DNA of 64,000 nucleotides from Paralichthys olivaceus. Lineage: Eukaryota; Chordata; Actinopteri; Pleuronectiformes; Paralichthyidae. Below are positions 60,811 through 64,000 of the stretch, piece after piece. The notes under the pieces are model-generated. The model saw nothing but the letters and a program-made list of their open reading frames with translations. It had not been told where the DNA came from and searched no databases. How positions within the stretch are numbered: position 1 is the first letter of the stretch; every line of letters starts with the position of its first letter. The DNA lies in the NCBI RefSeq assembly GCF_024713975.1, contig NC_091094.1:10091001-10155000 (forward strand), written 5' to 3'. The position numbers were made by a program, and so were the translations under genes.

Positions 60811-62136
60811 TATTTGTGAGAGTGTTAGTCATGGAATAACGTCCCAAGTGCTGAGGTCACAACTGAGCTCATGCTAGCTGTAATCCTACTGTTAGCATGA
60901 CTAAACACTATGACGTTCCACAACATCATCCACTTTTCATCTTGTCTTGGACAGTCACTCCCATGCACAACCATTGTGGGACATTGAGCATTATCATTGC
61001 CTCATAAGGCCACATAATCACACAGAGAAGCAACCATGGAAACCTTGACAGGTTGAGGGAGATGGGAAAATAAACAAGGACTCTACTGTTCTAAGTTACA
61101 AACCAACAACAGCAGTAAATCATGATATAACAGATACACAAATCAACTGTGATACCACTAAGACTGCCTCACAGCTCTTTTCTGTTCTACTCCTTCCTCT
61201 GCTGAGGTGCAGTCATGCATGTATCAGGAGCGATTTCCCTATACTTACTGAATGACAACCCAAAACAGTGACCCAAAACTAATGACTACTTCACATCACT
61301 GGTGGTCCACATGAAAAATCCATCCAAACAGTGTTAATCCAATGTAAACATATTAAACAAAAGGTTAAGAGGAAGAACATATCACTAAAAAAAGGCTGAT
61401 TAGATCAGCTCAGCATTCCAGGGGCCTCTGGTTTATGTTTAGAAGTTACGATGATATCTCTCCTTACCCCGCACGTATGTAGACACACAGACAGGTGCTG
61501 GGGTGTAAGGGTGGGAGGTCTGTTAAGCTGTTACACCACCACTATTTGGAGAAGAGAGTGGGATGGTTTCCAACATGTCTGTGCAGCAAAGCGTTATCTG
61601 TGGTCATCTGTGTGACTCCAACCGGGGATTCTTCAGCGAGAAAACATCTTAGCGTAAAATAAAAAATGATAAATGATAAATAGCCTAAAGATTTATTCTT
61701 GTTAGCGTCATTTTTAAGTGATGGTAGGTGAGAACATGCATATCAGGGCATATCAGGTGAGTCTTAACCTAGGGTGAGACAGATGTGTGCTAATGTCATT
61801 AAACTCTCTGTCTTTTTTGGTCTACACTCTATAAAGAATTACTTGTATTAGTTTATACATCCTGCAGTTTGGTGTGCCTGCAATGTCTTGAGAACATTTA
61901 AGTTGATGCTTGGTTCAGGCCAACGTGTAACAAAATTTAGCTCCAACTGTTCCTGACATAACGTTTTCACAAGAATGGGACAGACATGAGGTCACGGTGA
62001 CCTTTGAACATTGAACACTAAAATCCGTTCATCCTTGAGTACAAGTGTGTGAAAGTGTGCACCAATTTGAAGGTCAGGTCTTTTGTTTACAGCACATCGA
62101 CACTGGTGATGCTACTTGAAAGCAAAAGCTTGCAGT

Positions 62137-62160
62137 GGATATTATCTCCAGATAATATCC
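62137..62160. repeat. Perfect short palindrome, 11-bp arms
   Basis: GGATATTATCT and AGATAATATCC are separated by CC. Nearby CTCTGGATAATATCAAGAGA (about 62278) repeats the motif, so this is probably part of a larger dispersed element. Confidence 0.8.
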
Positions 62161-64000
62161 TGCTGTATTCCCACATGGGCTCACTTGGGCATTTTCCTGA
62201 GTTTCTACTGGGGGCTGGCAGAAGAAACTCCAGAGACTGTCTGGAGCAACTGACATTTGCACTTTCACATACAGCCCCTCTGGATAATATCAAGAGAATA
62301 TCTGGAGTTCAGTGCATGTCTGAGAGCAGCAGACGGACGGACTGGTGGACGGATGGACAGTCATAAGGAGGGACAGGCAGTCCAACAGAAAACACAAACC
62401 ATAATTCTACAGCCACAGCTATTGTTGCCACAGAGCCATAAAAATAACAACATACAATTTTTACAGTTAATCTTCATGAGACGTTAATCTTCAGGTGATT
62501 CATTATCTAAAGTTGGAGCATATGTCCCAGATTTCACACAGATTAAAAGTCATGGCTGAGCAATGCTTTCATTTATCTGCCCTTTCCCACTTCTGAGTTC
62601 ACTTCATTGTTCATGACTGAGTCAGATAGTATGATCACGATTTCCACTGCATGCCAAGCTCATCTTTCAGCAGACCCACATTTAACATGGAGTTACACAA
62701 GTGCTTGTGTCTGTGTGTGTCTGTGTGTGTTTGTGTGTGTGTGTATATGTGTGTGAGAGTGTATGTGTCTGTGTAATGTGAGTGGTTGCAGCTATGTTGT
62801 TGCTGCTGCTGCACACTGAGCCTGGAGGAGATATCAGGGTGTTGAGTGTGAAAGTGATAGAGACTAGTGAAATACCCACATGGACCCAGACGTGTGTGTG
62901 TGTGTGGTGGTGGTGGGGGGGTATAGATAAGGCACCTGGGGCCTGTCTGCATCTGAAATCTGATGAACTGATTAAAACAGAGTCTGCAGCCACTCTGGTG
63001 GTGCAGTGGTGTTTTAACATCAGCATTCACCACCACCTTCATTTAAGTTTAGCATGTTGGAACGCCAATGCTCATACATGTTAATATTCCAGGTACTTGG
63101 TTTGAAATCCATTTACTTGACACATTTAAATTTTAACTTGATGATGTGGAAGCGTGGAAAAGTTAGCCGCTTGGATTAATGGAATATAGGATGTATCCTC
63201 TTTGGAACATGCATGTATGATTCCATGGCAATCCATCCCTTCATTCGTAATCACAGTGTTGAATGGATGGAGAGAACAGGAAGCATATCCAAAAGAAAGT
63301 AAATAAAACAATGTCAAGTGTCACAAGTGACAGGAGGATGTTCTTCGTGTGCCCGTGTGGGTTTGTCTCTGTTTTCTTCTCACGGTCCGAACATGCAGGA
63401 TTCCAAATTGTGTGTAGGTGTGAATGTGAGTGTGAATGGTTGTTTGTCTTTATTTGTGAGTCATGTAATAGACTGTATGGTGCCCAGGGTTAACCCCACC
63501 TCTCACACAATGTCAGCTGAGACTGTGTCCAGTTAAAGGACTGCTGATAATGGACGGATGAATGATTGTCAGCACTGAAGCAAAAGCAGTGTACGGCAGC
63601 ACACTGTGAAAACCATGTTTGACAGTGTTTTATAACCCCATCCTCAGTCATCATCCTCATTCAGACAAAACACAACACACAGCAGCCTCATTACACTGCA
63701 CTCACGCTCATGTGTTTTTTCATTCAGGGGTGTGTGCAGTGACCCCAACACCCTCCTTCCACAATCCTGTCTACCCCTCCCCCTCCATCCAACCAAACCC
63801 CTACAAACAGACACACTCAATCCCATCTTCGTTCACTCCTCCCCCCACTCTGATAGGAGTCACATCCCTGCTTATACAGCCGCGGCAAAAGTGACAGAGC
63901 GACTGGAAAACAATGTGATAGAATTTAAGAGGAACATCACACAATTCAGAGCAGCATGAATTCTGTGAATATCACAGAATTATACCAGAAAGAGACGTAC

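Larger units (their letters stand above)
58388..64000 (-). other. Probable itga7 intron 1, noncoding
   Basis: No integrin first exon (signal peptide plus FNLD-type strand) is present in any frame up to the right edge, so this stretch is inferred to be intron. It holds a degenerate inverted-repeat element near 60511-60810, a repeat-like region near 62100-62350 with a short perfect palindrome, and GT repeats at 62710-62760 and 62890-62910. Confidence 0.65.

Noticed and set aside
62635..63042. 135-codon His/Thr-rich minus-strand frame
   Set aside because: Generated by interrupted GT/CA repeats; no protein family resemblance.

Overview
This is vertebrate nuclear DNA, almost certainly from a teleost fish. 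The genes are split into short exons with GT/AG junctions, the introns are AT-rich and full of CA/TG, TA and GA microsatellites, and several dispersed repeats resemble elements I recall as common in fish. I see no bacterial, viral or organellar genes, no CRISPR array, and no tRNA or rRNA gene.

Four protein-coding genes, all on the minus strand, could be assembled exon by exon with matching reading phase at every junction. From right to left: (1) itga7, integrin alpha-7, at 58387-41903, lacking only its first (signal peptide) exon, which must lie beyond the right edge. It carries both members of an alternative ectodomain exon pair (X1/X2 type) and both alternative cytoplasmic tails (A and B). 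(2) ccdc13, a coiled-coil protein, at 39257-36290, apparently a short 436-residue form ending about 250 bp before a polyadenylation signal. (3) npff, the neuropeptide FF precursor, at 33585-31500, with a TATA box and two PQRF-amide peptides. (4) ppp1r1a, protein phosphatase-1 inhibitor-1, at 27731-3369, seven coding exons over 24 kb including an 11.4 kb first intron.

ITGA7, NPFF and PPP1R1A all map to human 12q13, so the block looks like conserved synteny; CCDC13 maps to human 3p22 and is the outlier. The genes do not form a pathway: a laminin receptor, a ciliary/centrosomal coiled-coil protein, a secreted neuropeptide and a PKA-controlled phosphatase inhibitor.

The rest is intron and intergenic DNA with microsatellites, a 360 bp MITE with a TA target duplication, a fold-back element, a perfect 21-bp-arm hairpin in an itga7 intron, and fragments of several dispersed repeat families. 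I found no new multigene system. The most interesting signals are the alternative exon architecture of itga7, dinucleotide repeats sitting within about 50 nt of splice sites in three genes, the shortened ccdc13, and three extra C-terminal exons of ppp1r1a. Gene-scale entries run from the first to the last coding base found, with exon coordinates in the evidence.
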